From Molossus alvarezi (lineage: Eukaryota > Chordata > Mammalia > Chiroptera > Molossidae): a DNA stretch of 64,000 nt. Positions 11,865-23,865 of this stretch are shown one piece after another. A program made the position numbers and the translations under genes. The stretch is from NCBI GenBank assembly GCA_037176705.1, contig CM073891.1, forward strand, positions 52,082,571 through 52,146,570, given 5' to 3'. The first letter of the stretch is position 1, and each line of letters starts with the position of its first letter. The notes under the pieces are model-generated. The model saw only the letters and a program-made list of their open reading frames with translations, searched no databases and had not been told where the DNA came from.

Positions 11865-13549
11865 TGAAATCTTGACTTTCTCCTGTTTTAACAACTATCA
11901 GAGCAGTAGATCTCCAATCTGGGTGGCCACTGTGCGGCCTAAGGCATGCTTTGAATACAGATACACCAGCAATAGAACCCTGGTTCCAGTCTATGAATTC
12001 TGGCAGATGTTTTGATGCATTAATTTTTAACAGAACAGAGTGTAAGGAAGGCTCAATTAGACCATAGGAAAAAAAGGACAATGAGAAAGACCCAACTCAA
12101 TTCTCCTTTATATAAGCAAACAAATGAAAAGTTTACATAAAAATGCTTTGCATCTTAAAACTTCCTTTTCCTTCCTAAGGGGTGAGAAAATGGGGGCGGT
12201 GTCTTAAGGTTTAGACCTCAGCACTAACACAGTGGAGTGCAGAGCTTGGTCTGAGCACTCCTCCTCACTCAGCCAGCACAGTAGTCCTGAATTTAGTTCC
12301 TTGCTTTCATACACGAGAGATTTAGGTTTTTATCTCTCAAATCCATTTTCCACTCCAGAGCTGGCCAGAGCTGTGACTTCCACAGATTCAGTCTCTAAGG
12401 TTCTGGGGTGAGAAAGTGGGAGCCACACATGACTTTTCATCGACCTCGCCACTCGTAGAGGGACTGTCCTACAGCTGTCTGGGAATTGTGCTACACGGTT
12501 TAAAGAGAACTGACAGCTCTCTGAGCCGAGCCTATCACTCATGGGAAGTCGTTACTTAAATATGAAAATCTTCCTTAATCTTACCCAGCTTTTTCAAGTG
12601 CAAGCAGTGCCTTGGAATTCTGCTAGAACTGTAATTAGAAAAATAGGCTATGTTTTGACAAAATGAAGGTGCATCTTGTAACATGTCTCATAGTATTTTC
12701 ATTTCACTTTTTAATATTGTCGTACTTAGAAATGTAAAGCAGGTCCAACTTTCAACCCTCAAAATCTGTCCATAAATGACTGTTTTCAGACGTTCAGAGT
12801 TAGTCTGTCTAACTTATCAAGGCTTTTGCCCAGTGTTTAGTCTCCTGCTAATGCCCTGACAGCGTTGATGGGCCATAGTGATGTTGACAGGCCACAGAAC
12901 AGTCCAAATGCAAATGTTTACTTCCATCTAAAGCACCCATATGGATAGATGCACTGAGAGAGCATTTTTCCCAGGGGATATATAATCTCTATATAATCAA
13001 AATATTTCATGAGAAAGGATCACGAAGTCAGACCAAAGCTTTAATCTTGAAGAGCAAAATATGACATATATAAAACATGATACAATGCTTTTAATAAAGG
13101 GAAACAAAAGACGAAACCTTGAACGCCTGAGCTAAATAATAATTTTGCATGTTTAAGAATAAGTATGGCTAAATGAAGTTTAAATATCTTTGTTTATGTA
13201 AAATACTCACAAAAGGCTACTCATCTTTTTTTTCTTTTCTTTTTCTGTCTCTACTGTAAAGTACCTAATGGTATGTCCTTGCACCTGACAAGTATCAAGT
13301 ATGAGCACTTCTTAGCAAAGTTTGCCATCTTGTGGCAAATCTACTAATTCAATTTATTGTGCAGGGTTCAAAGTAGCTCAAGGTTTAAAATTTATTAGAA
13401 AATTAAACGATACATTAAAAATATGTGCAATAAAATTTTGTTTATCCAGTATATTAGACTATCTGAATATCTTTGTCAACATTTAAGCACTTTTGAATCA
13501 CCAAGGTATAAGTATTTATATTATCTGTATGGTAATTTTAGAGGCACCA
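11865..13549. other. Single-copy sequence, no gene seen
   Basis: Mixed composition, with a somewhat GC-richer part at 12170-12540. The only frames are short (for example 70 codons antisense at 12330-12542) and show no family features. Nothing repetitive was recognised. Confidence 0.45.
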
Positions 13550-13745
13550 CTAGCTCTGGAGACATTATCTGGTTCAAGCCTCAGCTCAACCCATTTTCTA
13601 GCTGTATGCCCTGGGGTGAATTAGCTTAGCTCAGGATGCCTCAGTTTTCTTATATGCATAGTGGAGATCATTATAGTAACTTGGGTTGAGATGGTAATTA
13701 AATGTAGCATGTAACAAGTTTAGGACACTGCCAGGCAAAGCTGAT
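13550..13745 (+). mobile_element. MIR SINE relic
   Basis: Landmarks of MIR appear in order: 'ttctagctgtatg', then 'atgcctcagttttctta', 'gagatcattatagta', 'taattaaatgta' and finally 'acactgccaggca'. Divergence is high, as expected of this ancient mammalian family. Confidence 0.82.
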
Positions 13746-13884
13746 CTCTCTCTGTACATTTCCTTTACTATTGTTATTTTTATTTGTGCCTTAAAATTTC
13801 TGGGATGCTCCTGAGTACAATCATGTATTTTATTGTCAATTAATGTGTGGTGTTTTTCAGTGAGAGACTATAAATAAATATGTA

Positions 13885-13975
13885 GTTCTAAGGTCACAAA
13901 GCTACTAGAGCTTTAAGATTTAAGCGTTGATCACCTTGCACTGAAGCTTGTGTTCTTAACCACTATACATATTGC
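13885..13975 (-). mobile_element. MIR-like relic, reverse strand
   Basis: It contains 'aaggtcacaaagctact' followed by 'gcttgtgttcttaaccact', the reverse-strand order of the MIR core. It lies 140 bp after the plus-strand MIR and may be a separate insertion. Confidence 0.6.
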
Positions 13976-14485
13976 CTTATATTTGGGTGAATTAGTAAAC
14001 ATTAGATGGCTACTTCAGGGACATAAAAGAGGTGCCAGGACAGTACAATATACATATTGTTAAAAGTTAGTAAATTTCAGCAGAAGTACTAGGTCCTTTA
14101 ACTCTTCTTAGCTATTCAACTCCTGCTTGAGGCCTCCGCTCCATATTATCATTTGTTCTTTTCCTGTGTTTTTTTTTGTTGTTGTTGTTACAGCCTATTT
14201 TCAGAATGAGTTCAATGAAAGTTCCCTACTACTTACATTTTTCATTTGAACAATCTAATACTGTGTATGTTTCTCCTCTTCCTCGTTCTCTTCTCAGAAT
14301 CTTAAAAAAATAAAATAATAGTTCAATTTTTTACTTCCATTTTGAAAATACTGTATCAGTGAAAACACATATTTAAAATTTTTCATGAGGCAATTAATGT
14401 TCATTGAGTAATTTATAAATGATTGAAGGCTATATCAGTATATCTTTGATTAAATAATAAAGTTAGAAAAATTTACAATCTGAAA
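13976..14485. other. AT-rich sequence, no gene seen
   Basis: Nothing recognised apart from short T and GTT runs near 14168-14190. Confidence 0.4.
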
Positions 14486-14496
14486 AACAATATATG

Positions 14497-14571
14497 CTTA
14501 TTTATTGTTTTATCCTCATCCGAGGACATTTTTCTATATTTTGTTCAGAAATATCAGGAGGAAGGGAGGGA

Positions 14572-14627
<56 letters not shown>

Positions 14628-14785
14628 TCAATGTGAAAGGGACACATCGAGTGGTTGCCACTCGCATGATCCAAGCAGTGCCTGGGACAAACTGCAACCA
14701 AGGTTCTGCCCTTAGCGGGAACCAAACCCAGGTCTCTCTGGACAGCAGGCCAATGCTCTAACCGCTGAGCAAAACTGGCCAGGGC
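14497..14785 (-). mobile_element. VES SINE with expanded (GA)n
   Basis: Reverse-strand VES of the gcggttagagc type. It begins on the plus strand with the complement of the 'tgaggataaa' tail and ends with 'actggccagggc'. The 11-bp duplication aacaatatatg flanks it (14486-14496 and 14786-14796). The normally short TC tract has grown to about 50 bp of GA (14573-14622). Confidence 0.95.
14573..14622. repeat. (GA)n microsatellite in a VES
   Basis: About 25 nearly perfect GA units, at the position of the SINE's own pyrimidine tract on the other strand. Confidence 0.95.
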
Positions 14786-14796
14786 AACAATATATG

Positions 14797-15944
14797 TTTA
14801 AATAGAACAAATATTCTGAAAGCATATGCATTGTTTTCTCATCTGATTCTCACAGTGATCTTGAATGGTAAGCAGAGTAATCATTATTACCTGTATATCA
14901 TTTCTAAGGAAGGCAGTGAAGGATGTTTGCTTTGGCCAAGTGGTGGTCCCATAGTTAACCTGAGAACAGCCAGCAGTGGAAAAGCAGAGCTCTGAATTTA
15001 TATATTCAACAGTACATTAAAATACTGTTATGTTTATCGATATTTCTATTAAAAATGAATTTTCAATTAGTAATGTATTGCTAAACAGCTATTTTCCAAC
15101 TTTGTTGCTGCTGGAGAATTTTTTTCTTTTCTATTATATCTTAGAATTTATTTTCCTATAAGAAAAATCTCAAAAGCCTTACTTCCCTTTCAATCAGGGA
15201 AAGAAGTTAAGTTCTTCTGAGAGGAATAAAAGAGAAAAAGTGGTCTACAAATGGCCCTTCAAAGTCTGCAGTGAGAGGAAATTGGAAAGCGGGTGGTAAG
15301 GGAGAGTGAATTTTACATTTTTAAACCCTAGTCAGTCACATTTATCCTTTGACTTACTATACGTTTGATCCACAGTAGAAAACGGTTTGTGTGTCTGCTG
15401 TATCAGTTACTGCGAGGGAATGAACTTCAGTGTTACCAGAAACTCCAAACAGTGAAGTGACTGTGTTGAAACAAAGGGCAGTTTATACATTTGGCCTAAA
15501 GAGAAGAAATAACCAGAGCACATTACTGAGATATTCAATACACCGAGTGATGCCAGGGTTTCATAAAATGTGGACCTACAGTTGGGTATTTCTTGAGATT
15601 AGTAAGATTTCCTTCATGCCATTCCTGAATGAAAGATGGAATCAGATCAAGCCATGGTTTCCTAAGAGGTGTACATCTGCACACATTCTCCTTGACAGGG
15701 ACTCTTTTGTAGCCTTACTTATTTTTTCTGTCACCTACCTTTTGACCTCAGTGTCTCTGCTTCATACTTAGCATCTTTCCTGTAGACTGGCTAGGAACTC
15801 ATAATGGTCCATTCAGTAAATGATTGGAAAATGATGGTCAATTTTGGAGGGCTTTACATTACTGAATACAATTCCTAACACTTGAAGCATTTGGAAATTC
15901 TTCTAAAATGATTACTTACTAGAGAGCCAAAAAAAAAAAAAAAT
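14797..15944. other. Single-copy sequence with an open frame of unknown meaning
   Basis: The longest frame is 15430-15771 (113 codons, ATG start, plus strand). It has no recognisable domain, signal or neighbour that supports coding, and length by chance is plausible. No repeats recognised. Confidence 0.4.
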
Positions 15945-16200
15945 GGCCCTGGATGGTTTGGCTCAGCGGTTAGAGTGTCGGCCTGTGGTCCTGAGAGACC
16001 CGGGTTCGGTTCCCGCTAGGGGCATGTACCTTGGTTGCAGTTTGTCCCCGGCCCTGGTCGGTTGTGCGGGTGGCAGCCACTGGATGTGTTCCTTTCACAT
16101 CGATGTTTCTCTCTCTCTCTCTGTTCCTCTCTCTCCCTCCCACTCTACCTGAACAAAAAATGGAAAAATGTCCTCCGGTGAGAATAAAAAAAAAAAAAAA
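15945..16200 (+). mobile_element. VES SINE (gcggttagagtgtcgg type)
   Basis: Complete VES with pol III boxes (B box ggttcggttcc near 16003), a TC tract, an 'aatgtcctccggtgag' tail and a poly-A run. It inserted next to an existing A run (15929-15943), so the duplication limits cannot be fixed. Confidence 0.93.
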
Positions 16201-19200
16201 TGAACAAATAATCTTCATGGAGAGGACAGAAATTAAAAGTAAACAAATCTTGCTCTTTTATTCTCTTTAGACGAGGAAATAGATGAAACACATCCATGAT
16301 TTATAAATGCTAATTGTTATTATTCATGAAACCCTTCTAGAAAAAGTTACAATATTCTATACCTTAAGATTCCTCAATTTAAAAGAAAATATTTTATCAG
16401 GTGATAATGTATGTTACTAAATGGTTAGACATCTATATAAATGTTATTTTAAAACTATATTTCCAGGTAATTTTACTCCTATTTAAGATGACAGTATTCA
16501 ACTGTCATCTTCTGACTATAGAAAACAGTAAGATCACTTACGGAGATTTTTTTGGTTGACTACCAAATTACCAGTTTCTACAGCTATTTGATAACTTGCT
16601 AAATAAACCAGCTACTAAAGAGTTCAATTAACATGAAACACACACTGACTGTTAAAAATTAAACTATTCAGTAAAATAAGAAAAGTTTTCCAACGTATTG
16701 TTTTTCACAAATGGACAAAGTAATAGGGTCTGCAAATGGCTAGAAATAAGCTAAGGGTTCACATGTCCAAATATTTCATCAGTTAAAACTGATATTAGTA
16801 TTTTCCATTCTTTGTTTTTCATGTTTGCATATTAGAATCCAGTGAGCTATTTATTACTCACAAGTCATAAAACCAAAGGACACAAACTTGGATCTGGTGC
16901 ACTTCCAGTGCTAAATGCCTATGCACTAGAGGAATCCACATAGAATTACACAGTATTAATCAGCCCACAAGAATGTAATGGACCAAATCAGCATAGAAAT
17001 GGCATCTCAAGAGAAACTCAAGAAAAAATGTTAAAATGTTTAGTATGCATCTAAACATTGAAAGTATTTTTTATTGAGTAGAAAAAGTATCTTTAATTGT
17101 AAAGCTGTACTGTTATTGCTGATGCAAAATGAGAGTATATTTTAAAGTGTACAACTTTCATCGTGGCATAGGGAGATGAAAAAATAACCATAAAATAAAT
17201 ATTCACTTTACAAAAAAAAGTTTTCACTATGTTAAAATATTATTAACTTAATTTGAGTTAGCAATTGCAGGCAGCTAATTGGGAGAAGTCTTTTTTTCTT
17301 TCTCTCTTTCTTCCTTTCTTTCTTTCTGTGACTTTAAAGTATCCAAGTATATAGACATTTTTTTTTTTTACTGATTAAAGGTCATTATGCAGACACATAT
17401 TTAGCATTAAACTAATGCAGCATTTGGTGGTGGAGAGAGAGAAAGCGAGCAGAAAGAGGAGACAGAGCCTTCACATTTGTCTTAAGAAAGCTTTAATTTC
17501 AGAAAATGAGCAGTGTGCTGACTGAAGAATGACTGTAATAAAATATACCATGATGGTATCACAAACTTTCGAAAGCTAGGGTACACCAAATAGCTCAGCA
17601 GGAAATCTGGTTTGCTATTAGAAGGATAATCACTATGTTAATTAAAATAAAAGGTGTGTTACAAACTTCACATAGGGTGTATGAAGGTAGCAACAAATAC
17701 AAAATCATGTTATAATTTAAAACCTGTCACTTTCCAAAAGAGTTCTAAAATAATCAGTGTTAGGAAAAGTGTATGATTACTAGTCTCCAATGTCACCATT
17801 TTCCCCCAGAAACTAGTACAAGTTTTAAGTATTTTATTTCACTATGAGGTGCCAAGAATTATGTGTTCAGAAAATAAACTCTTGCAAGAAAAATTGCATT
17901 TTCATTATGATCATCTCAAGTATAAATTTAATAGACTATCAGGGTTTTTGAAGGTGAAGTTTTGCCCCTGCTAGAATACATTTGACAAATGGGGCCCCTT
18001 AAATATGCAACAATGAAGATCGTGAGAATGTCCTTTCCCAGGAGTGGATCCTCTCAGGCTTACTCTGTAGTAGTTTACTTCACATAGTACAATTTTCTCA
18101 GGCCATTTTTCAAACCCCTAGATATGAAATAAATTCTCTTTAAAATATAACAATTAACTTCTTATATATCAATTTTTTCTCTGCAAATACAATTAGTAAA
18201 GTAATGAATTATTTGAAATTATCTTACTCCATTTGTCTTATTTCTCTCCATATATCCAAGTTATATATATGGTAGAAAAAAATAACTAAATACTAGTCAA
18301 AAAGTATCAAAAGGAAAAGAAACAGTATGGTAATATTTTAAAATATTATGCCATACCATAGAAAACGAATAAATGTGGTTAACTTCTATAGACTCCTAGG
18401 ATTTTGAAGCAGAAGGCAGCTTTGGATACATCCAGTCCAGCTGCTTCTAACCAGGAAGTCAGGTCAGAAGTCTACAGTCTTCACCACCGTGCTACTTCTC
18501 TAGGAGATGGGCCCGCCTGAAGCCCCTTGAATTCCTCTGTGCCAAGTGTGGTTTGGGGAAACTGAATATGTTACCTCTTTCCCAAGAAGAAAATATAAAC
18601 TGGCAGTAAGAGAAAAACCCCAACTCTGCAAGAGGTCTAAAATCGATACAGAGCAAATTGACAGCCTAAAGTACAGGGTGGGACATCCTCCCAAGATGAG
18701 ACAATATGCTTACATTGTAGATTACAAAACCAGGCTCAGAGAACCAGAGAAATAGTTGAGAGAAATTACATTGCATGATACGCCAGCATAAAACTGAGGC
18801 ACATAAACACGGGAACGTGAACAACATCTTTCTGGCAGTGAGGCGGGGACTGAAATTTTTCTGAATTTTCAACCTAATTCATACAATGATTATGTATTCA
18901 GTATCTGTTCTGTGCCATGCACTGACACAAAATAAAAACCTGGGCATCTTGATGCTTAAACTCCAGCAAAATTAAACTATATTTATACTGAAAAGACAAG
19001 ATTAAATTTTCTGAATCAGAAATGCAAGTGCCAGAGGTATACTGAGTTTCAGAAAATAAAGATAAATTAAAATTATAATGTTGCTGTGCATGCCATGCGT
19101 ATAGCATTTGGCACAACACCCTTCATGTAGCAACGACTCAGAAATGTTAATTCTGTGCTATGGTACCCCCACCCCTTATAATAAAGCCAAATCTGGAATT

Positions 19201-19392
19201 TATTTACCAATTTATTATTTTTACATCTTATAATTCATTTCCTTCTGCTTTTTGTTTTATTATTCTGCCAACATGCTTTCCTATTTTTAATTTTTTTTAC
19301 TAATATTTAACTTATTTCATTATTTTTTTATTAATGATAAATTAAGGCTAAATGGTAAATCATTTAAAGTTTCTTCTGATAAGAGCTTTGCA
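16201..19392. other. Long single-copy AT-rich interval
   Basis: About 3.2 kb without a recognised gene or young repeat. A polypyrimidine run lies at 17290-17332. The 18390-18860 part has faint MIR/hAT-relic wording (such as 'aaactgaggcaca'), and 18895-18965 has an L2/MIR-like 'ctgttctgtgccatgcactg', but neither is firm. Short frames here carry no known domain. Confidence 0.45.
17290..17332. repeat. Polypyrimidine (TTTC)n tract
   Basis: Nearly pure C/T with TTTC and TTCC units on the plus strand. Confidence 0.85.
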
Positions 19393-19403
19393 AGCATTTG
19401 CAT

Positions 19404-19624
19404 ATTTTTAATATCTTTTTTATTAACTATATTGATTTTTAGAGCAAGAGGAAGGGAGAAGATAGAGAGATAGAAACATCCATGACAGAAAACATCGATT
19501 GACCGCTTCCTGCCCCCTCTGGGGATTTGGCCTATAACCTGGGCATGTGCCCTGACCGGGAATTGAACCGGCGACCTCTTGGTGCATGGGTTGATGCTCA
19601 ACCACAGAGCCACACCAGCAGGGC
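19404..19624 (-). mobile_element. VES SINE, reverse strand
   Basis: Reverse-strand VES of the type with a 'ggttgagcatc' head. The duplication agcatttgcat flanks it (19393-19403 and 19625-19635). It has the GA-rich body and the tRNA-like head at its right end. Confidence 0.94.
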
Positions 19625-19635
19625 AGCATTTGCAT

Positions 19636-20058
19636 TTTTTGACATGTAGAATTCTAAAACATTCAAAATACTAGTTTTTATTCTTGTTTTATCCAGTAGT
19701 TATGGGGAGTTTTAAAATATTCTTATTTGACAGTGGTTAATCTTTCCTTTTAATTTAAAAAGTTAAATGTTGTTATTGCTTTATTTCTCCTTTAAAAATT
19801 ACTGACACTTCACTTCTATGCTAATTCATATTTAATATTTTTAACTATTCTACAAATACTTGAGAATAAATATTGTTCCTACCTTTTAGGGTGTTGATGT
19901 ATTTCAACCTTATCTATTTTATTATCTTAATCTTCCGTTTTCCTTGCCCTGTATATCACTGAACATTAATAATATTGATGAGAAATTGTTTTGTTTTAGA
20001 TGATCCTATAGCCAGCTATGAAAACAAAGAAAGAAACAAATAAAACAATAAAATGGGG
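19636..20058. other. AT-rich single-copy sequence
   Basis: Nothing recognised. Confidence 0.4.
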
Positions 20059-20280
20059 AGCCCAGCTGGTGTGGCTCAGTGGATTGAGCATCATCCCATG
20101 AACTGTGAGGTCCTGGTTCTATTCCCAGCCAGGGTACGTGCCTGGGTTGCAGGCTTGATCCCCAGTAGGGAGCATGCAGGAGGCAGCTGATCAATGTTTC
20201 TCTCTCACATTAATGTTTCCATCTCTCTACCTTCCTTTCTCTCCAAAAATTCAATAGAAACATTAAAAGAAAAATAAAAC
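20059..20280 (+). mobile_element. VES SINE, first of a tandem pair
   Basis: The head (cccagctggtgtggctcagtgg), TC-rich body and A-rich tail are intact in outline. It is followed without a gap by a second VES of the other subtype. Candidate duplications (aaataaaac at 20038-20046 and 20272-20280) do not sit exactly at the ends. Confidence 0.9.
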
Positions 20281-20546
20281 AGCCCTATCCAGTTTGGCTC
20301 AGTGGAAAAAGTGTTGGTCTGTGGACCAAAGAGTCACGGGTTCAATTCTGGCTAAGGGCACATACCTCGGTTGTGGTTTGTCCCCAGCCTTGGTCTGAAT
20401 CATGCAGGAGGCAACCAATCAACATGTCTCTGCACATCGATGTTTCTCTTTCTCTCTCTCTTCCTCCCTCCCTCCAGTCCATTCTATCTGAAGATAAAAT
20501 GGAAAAAATATCCTCAGGTGAGGAGCATTGAACACAAAAAACAAAA
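20281..20546 (+). mobile_element. VES SINE, second of a tandem pair
   Basis: It starts directly in the A-rich tail of the preceding VES and has the 'gctaagggcacatacctcgg' body and 'cctcaggtgagga' tail of the other subtype. Two different subtypes in a row indicate insertion into the first copy's tail rather than duplication. Confidence 0.9.
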
Positions 20547-21304
20547 AATGGAATGGGAAAGGGATTATAACCACAGATATAGATATTTATGTAAATGTTT
20601 AGATGTGTATTTATTAACATTATTGATAAATAACATACACACAATAAAATTCATTTAAATAAAAAAACAAAGATGAATTATGGCAATTATATGCAGTCAC
20701 ATGAAATGGAATTTAAATTTTATTTATAATGTTCAACATTATGAAAACAACAGTACATTTTATCTTGTATTTAAATGGATAACCTCCAATGTTATATTCA
20801 GTTAATTCCATGTGACAAAAGTTCAATTCATTATGTCATAATAAGAACTTTTGAAGATGACAGTATTATATGTAAATATTCTGAGAACCTAATGAGAATA
20901 TTTATTTTCAACTAATATAATGAGGAACTCAAATTATTCTGCTTAACTCCAAGTAAAACATCCAGAAAAAAAGTATTTCAGATATACTTTAGCTCAATAT
21001 AGAAATGCATTCATGAAAATGGTAGAATTTCATATAGAGATGAGCTTTCCTGGGAAATGGTATGCTTTATTTCACAGCAACAGTTCAGACAATGGCTGCC
21101 AGAGTTACTATAAAGAAGGCAACCTCACTCGAGAGAAGGTTGAGTTATTTGCCTTCTAAGATTCCCTCTATCTCTTGTATCCTATCATTTGCTAAAAACA
21201 AAACAAAACAAACAATGAAAAAAATACTTCTCTCTGCAACCATGTTTGTTACTCCAATAAAAAAGGTAATAAATACTATGTCACAATTCATTAATGTCAC
21301 AGTT
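20547..21304. other. AT-rich single-copy sequence
   Basis: No gene or repeat recognised. Confidence 0.4.
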
Positions 21305-21725
21305 CAGTAATAAATTGTAGCCATGCCTTGCTTAATGGCAGGGATGCATTCTGAGAAATTTTAGATTTTGTCATTGTGCAAGCATTCTGCAGTATGCTTA
21401 CACACACCTAGATGGTACAGCCTACTACACACTTGGGTTATCTGGTATACCCTATTGCTCCTAGGCTACAAACCAATGCAGCATGTTACTCTATTGAATT
21501 CTATAGGCAATTATTATACAGTAGTAAATATTTGTGTAGCTAAACATAGAATATTTACAGTAAAAATACATTATGAAAGATAAAAATGGCACACCTGTGT
21601 AGGACTTACTAAGAATGGAGCTTCTAGGACTGAAAGTTGCTCTAGGTAAGTCAGTAAGTGAGTGGTGAGTGATGGTGAAGGCCTAGGACATCCACCACTA
21701 CAGACTTAATAAACACTGTCCTAAA
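21305..21725 (+). mobile_element. Old DNA transposon relic, left part (probably Tc/mariner superfamily)
   Basis: The stretch follows the consensus of an old mammalian DNA transposon that I recognise but cannot name with certainty. Landmarks are 'atgccttgcttaatggcagg' at the end, 'cctagatggtacagcctac', 'gctcctaggctacaaacc', 'cagtaaaaata' and 'gtgaaggcctaggacatcc'. It stops near 21725, and wording typical of the right end of the same family appears at 24615-24705. Confidence 0.55.
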
Positions 21726-21916
21726 GCCCTCCTCCTGTTTCCTTCTGACTGGGTTAGAAATAGAACATTGAGGCTATCAGTGCTGCTCTATGAATAGGAA
21801 TGTGGGCTGGATTGATTAGACATGTTGAGGAGAAACCGGCTAGATTGAGTATAGATCACTACAATAGTGACTGCTAGGAGGGAGTATAATGTGGCCTGAG
21901 AATCAATAGGAATAAA

Positions 21917-21929
21917 AAATCAAGATGGA
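21917..21929. repeat. Target-site duplication, left copy
   Basis: The word aaatcaagatgga recurs exactly at 22464-22476 and brackets the truncated L1. Confidence 0.92.
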
Positions 21930-22463
21930 TATAACCTAAGAAGCCTGAAACACCAATCAGAAAGAATATATGTACCCCCATGTTCATAGCAGCACTATTT
22001 ACAATAGCTAAGATCTGGAAACAGCCCAAATGTCCATCAGTAGACGAATGGATAAAAAAGCAGTGGTACATATACACAATGGAGTACTATGCAGCTGTAA
22101 AAAAGAAAGATCTCTTATCATTTGAGATGACATGGAGGGACCTGGAAAGTATTATCCTAAGCGAAATAAGCCAAACAGAGAAATACAAGTATCATATGAT
22201 CTCACTTATTTGTGGACTATAATGAATATAACAGTCTGAGGAATGGGGTAGTCCCAGAGATGTGGAAGTTGGGTACAGATTGACAATCCCCAGAAAAGGG
22301 GGTGGGGGGAGAGATAAACCACAGAACTTATATGCATGTATGCATGAACAATGGACATGGACAACAAAGCTGGGGACAGGGGGAGGGGGAGGGGAGAATC
22401 ACTGGGGAAAAAAGCAGAAACATCTGTAACAAAAATTAATTAATTAATTAAAAAAATAAAATT
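21930..22463 (+). mobile_element. Young 5'-truncated L1
   Basis: This 534-bp copy holds the last part of ORF2, open from 21980 to the stop at 22220-22222, plus the G-rich 3'UTR and an (ATTA)n-rich tail. An exact 13-bp duplication flanks it. The ORF2 C-terminus (80 codons) is undamaged and the duplication is perfect, so it is one of the younger L1 insertions in the window. Confidence 0.95.
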
Positions 22464-22783
22464 AAATCAAGATGGAGACATAAAGGAACATAGGAGATTG
22501 TCATGGCAATGTGGTTTTATCTATTGTATGTTGGAACAGTGGTCAGATTAAGTAACGTTGTGGCAATCAGAAAAAGAGAGTGCTTAAAATTAAAATCAAT
22601 AAAATATCACCGGCCACCTACCAGAATGGTTGCCATCAAGAAATCGTTAAACAATAAGTGCTGGTGAGGGTGTGGAGAAAAGGGGACTCTAGCTCACTGC
22701 TGGTAGGAACGCAGACTGGTGTAGCCACCATGGAAAACAGTATGGAGTTTCCTCAAAAGATTAAAAATGGACCTACCGTGAAC

Positions 22784-23216
22784 ATAGGGGTATATGCTTC
22801 GATTTGTTTGTATCTTCTTCTGTTTCTTTTTTCAATGTCCTGTAGTTTTCTGAATACAGGTCTTTTACATCCTTGGTTAAGTTTATTCCTAGGTATCTTA
22901 ATTATTTTGTTGCAGTGATAAATGGATTATTTTTTAGTTTCTCTTTCTGAGAGTTCATTATTGGTGTATTAAAATACCATTGACTTCTGGATTTTTTTTC
23001 TTTATTAATTTGAGGGAGAGAGATAAAAACACTGATGAGAGAGAACATCGACTGGCCACCTCCTGCAAGCCCCCCACTGGGGATTTGGCCCCAAACCTGG
23101 GCATGTGCCCTGACCAGGAATTGAACCAGCAACCTCTTGGTGCATGGGTCGATGCTCAACCACTGAGCCACACTGGCTGAGTGACTTCTGGATGTTAAAG
23201 ATACATTTTTTTAAAA
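22784..23216 (-). mobile_element. L1 ORF2 fragment inserted in reverse into an older L1
   Basis: On the minus strand it matches L1 ORF2 at about 7160-7375 of the full-length copy. No L1 3' end is present, although a T/A-rich run (about 23205-23219) lies on its right side. A later VES (22992-23181) sits within it. Flanking gacctacc/gacctgcc words suggest that the piece entered as an insertion. Confidence 0.75.
22992..23181 (-). mobile_element. VES SINE nested in an L1 fragment
   Basis: Reverse-strand VES flanked by tgacttctgga (22981-22991 and 23182-23192). It is the youngest of three nested insertions at this site. Confidence 0.94.
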
Positions 23217-23865
23217 AAAGACCTGCCTTATGATCTAGTGACTCCAGTCCTGTGGATATATCCAAAGAAACCCAAAACACTAATTCAAAAGAATATATGT
23301 GCCCCTGTGTTCATTGCAGTATTGTTTACAACAACCAAACTATGGAAGCAACCCAAGTGCCCAGCAATAGACAAGTGGATAAGAAAGCTGTGATACATAT
23401 ATACAGAGCAATATGACTCAGCCATTTAAAAAATTAAATCTTACCCTTTGCAACAGCACAGAAAGACTAGAGGGTATTGTGCTCAGTGAAATAAGTCAGG
23501 CAGAGACAGACAAACACCAAATGATTTCACTCTTTGGAATCTGAAACACAAATTAACAAATTTGAAGCAGATTCACGGAGACAGAGAGAGAACTGGTGGT
23601 TGCCAGTGGACAAACGGGGTGGAGGCACTGGGTGAAAGGGGTGATGGGACTAAGATGCACAAACTAGGAGGCACAAAATAGTTATGGAGAAGGAAGTACA
23701 GCATAGGAAATATAGTCAATATTAGTGTGATTGCTATGCGAGGTGCCAGTTGGCATGCTGGAAATATTGAGGGGAACACTGTGTAAAGTATATGAGTGTC
23801 TAATCACTAAGCTGTACACCCAAAATAAATGCATAATTTTTTAAAATCTTTAAAAAATAAAAAGT

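Larger units (their letters stand above)
22590..23865 (+). mobile_element. Older L1 3' end, interrupted
   Basis: Plus-strand L1 sequence runs from the late ORF2 (22590-22783), is broken by an opposite-strand insertion, and resumes at about 23220 at the matching L1 position. It continues through the ORF2 end and an older-type 3'UTR to about 23865. The direct word gacct[a/g]cc lies at both edges of the interruption, as a target-site duplication would. Confidence 0.85.

Noticed and set aside
14494..14715. Arg/Glu-repeat protein
   Set aside because: It is the (GA)n tract inside a VES SINE read as codons.
15430..15771. Open frame of 113 codons in single-copy DNA, a possible gene
   Set aside because: No domain, no supporting exon signals and no related frame nearby. 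Its length is compatible with chance.
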